NCBI GenBank assembly: GCA_035537555.1
Contig: DATLMR010000024.1
Location: 1 to 15,246 of the forward strand
DNA: 15,246 bases
Direction: 5' to 3'
Source of the DNA: DATLMR01 sp035537555
GTDB taxonomy: Bacteria; Acidobacteriota; Blastocatellia; UBA7656
The translations under genes and the position numbers were made by a program. The notes beneath the pieces were generated by a model. The model was given only the letters and a program-made list of their open reading frames with translations. It ran no database searches and was not told the DNA's origin. The stretch's first letter is position 1; the number at the start of each line of letters is the position of its first letter. Positions 12,488-15,246 of the stretch are shown piece by piece.

Positions 12488-14857
12488 ATGAAACGCTGCC
12501 CAAAATGTGAAAAGACTTATGATCGGACGGTTGAATTCTGCCCGGCCGACGGCACGTCTCTCGTGCCCGTCAACAAGACCAAGGCCGATCCCCTCCTCGG
12601 ACACGTCCTCGCCAATCGTTACAGGCTCATAGAGAAGATAGGCGAAGGAGGGATGGGGGCCGTCTACAAGGCGATCCACCTTCGGATGGACCGCGTCTGC
12701 GCCATAAAGCTGCTCACCTCGATCTCGTCGGATACGGAAGCCGCGCTCGAACGATTCAACCGCGAGGCCCGGATGGCCAGCCGCATAGATAACCCGCACG
12801 CGGTCACGATCTATGATTTCGGAGAGGCCGAAGGCGGCATGCTCTACCTGGCCATGGAGTACGTCGAAGGCAAGCTGCTCACGCGCCTGATCTCCGAGCA
12901 GGGCAAGCTCGGCCCGGCGCGCGCGGCACACATAGCGGCCCAGATATCGGAAGCGCTCACGGCCGCGCACGCGCTCGGGATAATCCATCGCGATCTCAAG
13001 CCCGACAATATCATGGTCACGCGCAAGGGGGCCGAAGCCGATTACGTGAAGGTCCTCGATTTCGGCATTGCCAAGACCGTGGCGGAAGACGGCGCGGACA
13101 ATTTGACCAGGACCGGCTTCGTCCTCGGCACTCCCGCTTACATGTCGCCCGAGCAATTGTCGGGAGAGCGGGTGGACGGGCGCTCGGATGTTTACAGTCT
13201 CGCGATCATAGTTTACGAGATGTTGAGCGGGCGTATGCCCTTTGAAGGAGACAATCCGCAGGCCATTATGGTTAAGCGCCTGATGTCGGACCCCATCCCT
13301 TTGCGGTCGGTCGATTCGTCGATCAGCGATTCGATCGAACAGGTGGTGATGGACGCGCTCGCGCGAGACCGGAACGCCCGCACCCCGTCGACCGAAGCGT
13401 TCGCAAGCGCGCTCAACGCGGCGTTGCAGGTCGGCACGCAAGTCCTGAACGTCAGAGTGACGAGCGCGCTCACGGACGAGGGCGCGGCGCTGGGCACGCA
13501 GGAATGGGTCACACTGGGCGATGGCGAAGCGCCGCGCCTCCCGTCTTCTGATACGGTATCGTTTCAGGCCGAACCGGAAAGCGATAGGAGCCTGCCGGGA
13601 CCGGACGACCCTTCCTCCGCTCAACCCACGGCGTTCGATACGGATCAAGCGAGGCCCGAGCGGACGGACGGGCCTTTCGAGGCGGCCCCGGCGAGCGTCA
13701 ACACCTCGCCGCAAAGGGAGCAGCTCACCCTGGAAGACGGCTTGCCGGTTCCGGCTCCGGGTATATCGAGCGTCGAGAGGCCCGGCCGGGGTAAAAGGCT
13801 CGGGCTGGTCGCGGCGTCCGCGGCGGTGCTCGTAATCGCGGCGCTTGCGGCCATCCTCTATTTTACGCTCGACCGCGCCCCGCGACGGTTTACCGTGGCA
13901 TTGCGCGGCGCTCCTCCCGGCAGCGAGGTCTTCGTTAACAACGAGCGGCGGGGAGTGACCGCGGCAGACGGCACGTTCAAGATCGAGGGAGAAGATCCGG
14001 GCGAGCTCGCGGTCCGCGTGTCTCAAACCGGCTTCGCGGATTTCACGACCACGGTCGGCGTGAAAGAGGGTGAAGAGAAAACAGTTGAATCGAACCTCCT
14101 GCCTTTTAACGTAGAATACTCTGGCAGGATGATTTTGATTCCTGCCGGTGAGTTTCTTATGGGTGACGATAATCACGAACCGAACGAAGCACCGGCGCAC
14201 AAGGTCGCTTTACCCGATTTCTACATCGACAAATTCGAGGTGACGAACGGGCAGTACAGAAAATTCTGCGACCAGACCAGGAGGCCCTACCCCTCCAACG
14301 CCTGGGACCCGACCTACTTTGCGGGCAACCCCGATTCCCCCGTGCTCGGAGTCAGCTGGGACGACGCCACGGCTTACGCCACGTGGGCGGGCAAGCGCCT
14401 GCCGCGCGAAGACGAGTGGGAGAAGGCCGCATCCTGGGACCGGGCCACTTTGACCAAGCGGATGTGGCCCTGGGGCAATAGCCCCGGCCAGGGCAATGCT
14501 AATATCAACCACAATCCGCAGACTCCGCAGTTCGCGCCGGTCGGGACCTACCCACGCGACGCCAGCCCGTATGGAGTCATGGACATGGGCGGCAATGCGG
14601 CCGAGTGGGTCGATTCTTACTACTTGCCTTACGAGGGGAACGGGCGGCCCGATCCCCAGTACGGCAATAAGAACTTCAGGGTCGTGCGGGGAGGCTTCTC
14701 CACCGGCAATGACAGCGATGCAAGGACGACCTCTCGCCTCACTCACCCCTGGCAGCCGAAGGAAGGGGATAAGGCCAGATGGCTGGTCGGCTTCCGCTGC
14801 GCCGTGCCGGCCGACGACCCGAGGCTCCAGGAATCATTGAGGGCCACGGGCAATTAA
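12488..14857 (+). CDS. Membrane-anchored Ser/Thr protein kinase with zinc ribbon, PEGA and FGE-sulfatase (SUMF1-like) domains
   Basis: A 789-residue predicted receptor-type kinase. Seen in order: a short zinc-ribbon-like start (Cys4, Cys7, Cys18, then Asp21 in the FCPADGTSL pattern). The Hanks-type kinase domain (about 46-312) has IGEGGMGAVY 51-60, Lys74, Glu93, HRDLKPDN 167-174, DFG 192-194 within VLDFGIAK, and GTPAYMSPE 214-222, all catalytic residues present. A Pro/Ser/Asp-rich linker (about 340-435) follows, then one transmembrane helix (about 438-460), a PEGA-like segment (about 468-540) and an FGE-sulfatase domain (about 546-774) with GVSWDDATAYATWAGKRLP, WPWGN and YGVMDMGGNAAEW. The active-site Cys pair of true formylglycine-generating enzymes is not present, so this domain is probably a ligand- or partner-binding module outside the membrane. 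I chose ATG 12488. A TTG 21 bases earlier is in frame but would precede the zinc ribbon. The gene is 12 bases ahead of the DUF4384-like gene. Confidence 0.95.
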   Translation: MKRCPKCEKTYDRTVEFCPADGTSLVPVNKTKADPLLGHVLANRYRLIEKIGEGGMGAVYKAIHLRMDRVCAIKLLTSISSDTEAALERFNREARMASRIDNPHAVTIYDFGEAEGGMLYLAMEYVEGKLLTRLISEQGKLGPARAAHIAAQISEALTAAHALGIIHRDLKPDNIMVTRKGAEADYVKVLDFGIAKTVAEDGADNLTRTGFVLGTPAYMSPEQLSGERVDGRSDVYSLAIIVYEMLSGRMPFEGDNPQAIMVKRLMSDPIPLRSVDSSISDSIEQVVMDALARDRNARTPSTEAFASALNAALQVGTQVLNVRVTSALTDEGAALGTQEWVTLGDGEAPRLPSSDTVSFQAEPESDRSLPGPDDPSSAQPTAFDTDQARPERTDGPFEAAPASVNTSPQREQLTLEDGLPVPAPGISSVERPGRGKRLGLVAASAAVLVIAALAAILYFTLDRAPRRFTVALRGAPPGSEVFVNNERRGVTAADGTFKIEGEDPGELAVRVSQTGFADFTTTVGVKEGEEKTVESNLLPFNVEYSGRMILIPAGEFLMGDDNHEPNEAPAHKVALPDFYIDKFEVTNGQYRKFCDQTRRPYPSNAWDPTYFAGNPDSPVLGVSWDDATAYATWAGKRLPREDEWEKAASWDRATLTKRMWPWGNSPGQGNANINHNPQTPQFAPVGTYPRDASPYGVMDMGGNAAEWVDSYYLPYEGNGRPDPQYGNKNFRVVRGGFSTGNDSDARTTSRLTHPWQPKEGDKARWLVGFRCAVPADDPRLQESLRATGN

Positions 14858-14869
14858 ACTTTCGGAGTG

Positions 14870-15246
14870 ATGAAGATTATGCGGCTTCGATTGCACCAAT
14901 GCTGCCTGCCTGCCCTTATGCTATCGGCTCTGATGGCCCACTCTCTTTCGGCCGGCGCGGTGCAGAAAAACAATCCCCTCATATGGGCCGGGCCGGTCAA
15001 GGTCAAGCGAGTCTCCAAGCCTTATATCAAGCCCGCGAGCAAGCTCCCGAAACAGCAGATCGTTCCGCTCCTAACCCTTCAATGGCACCTGCTCATACGG
15101 GGCAACGGAAACGTGCGGCAGCCGGTGGACTCGAACCTCGTCTTCGAGACGGGCGATCAGCTGAAGCTCGACATAACGACGAACCAGGACGGATACCTTT
15201 ACATCATCAATCAGACGGCCGGCGAGCCGGGAGTGGTTATATTTCC
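14870..15246 (+). CDS. Secreted DUF4384-like protein (N-terminal part, cut by window end)
   Basis: The first 125 residues of an exported protein. Seen: a signal peptide (about 1-29; LPALMLSALMAHSLSAGA), a basic Pro/Lys-rich stretch (PVKVKRVSKPYIKPASKLPK), then a domain start with LTLQWHLLIRGNGNVRQPV, FETGDQLKLDITTNQDG and YLYIINQ. That pattern (sGD.l.l.v..n.dGYLYiin) is what I associate with DUF4384, a beta-rich domain often found beside caspase-like or kinase genes in multicellular-signalling bacteria. The start is ambiguous: GGAG (14864-14867) lies only two bases before ATG 14870 but eleven before ATG 14879, and a GTG at 14867 is also in frame. The 12-base gap to the kinase gene indicates an operon, so it may be an envelope partner or substrate of the kinase pathway. 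That role is inference. Confidence 0.75.
   Translation, partial: MKIMRLRLHQCCLPALMLSALMAHSLSAGAVQKNNPLIWAGPVKVKRVSKPYIKPASKLPKQQIVPLLTLQWHLLIRGNGNVRQPVDSNLVFETGDQLKLDITTNQDGYLYIINQTAGEPGVVIF

Noticed and set aside
12452..14200. 582-codon frame antisense to the Ser/Thr kinase gene
   Set aside because: Opposite strand of a gene with intact kinase motifs; the translation is Arg-rich and featureless.
14130..14810. Active formylglycine-generating enzyme
   Set aside because: The scaffold matches, but the required cysteine pair is missing, so catalytic naming is not justified.

Overview
The window is GC-rich, tightly packed bacterial chromosome with no tRNA, rRNA, CRISPR array, insertion sequence or phage gene that I can recognise. 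An asparagine/threonine-rich lipoprotein spacer, a zinc-ribbon Ser/Thr kinase fused to a sulfatase-modifying-type domain, and extended -10 promoters (GTGGTATAG) together suggest an Acidobacteriota genome, perhaps of the Blastocatellia/Pyrinomonas type. This assignment is inference from family resemblance only.

Left part (1-5655). A leftward operon runs from a promoter near 1555-1583 through a lipoprotein, a RidA-family protein and an enoyl-CoA hydratase family protein cut by the window edge. Diverging from it are a 10-TM EamA (DMT) transporter and endonuclease V (nfi), overlapping as TAATG. A full-length D-3-phosphoglycerate dehydrogenase (serA, with ASB and ACT domains) follows on the minus strand. 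An HxlR-type regulator is divergent from serA.

Centre (5738-11831). Four minus-strand genes form one signalling cluster. In transcription order they are a PocR-GAF-GGDEF diguanylate cyclase, an 814-residue protein joining an N-terminal P-loop ATPase to a C-terminal RsbW/SpoIIAB-like kinase domain, a single-domain STAS anti-sigma-antagonist-like protein, and a GAF-HD-GYP phosphodiesterase. Synthesis and breakdown of cyclic di-GMP are therefore predicted next to a partner-switching pair (HATPase kinase plus STAS). No sigma factor and no PP2C phosphatase is visible. This is the most interesting system in the window.

Right part (11832-15246). A 656-bp non-coding region separates the cluster from a divergent operon. 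It holds alternating CAGG/CCTG half-sites, one of them abutting the annotated start of the cyclase gene, a 105-nt element that can fold as a three-way junction, and a good extended -10 promoter. The divergent operon encodes a membrane-anchored Ser/Thr kinase (zinc ribbon, kinase, TM, PEGA, FGE-sulfatase fold) and a secreted DUF4384-like protein cut by the window end. The kinase may sense or act at the envelope, and its position beside the c-di-GMP cluster makes shared regulation possible but unproven.
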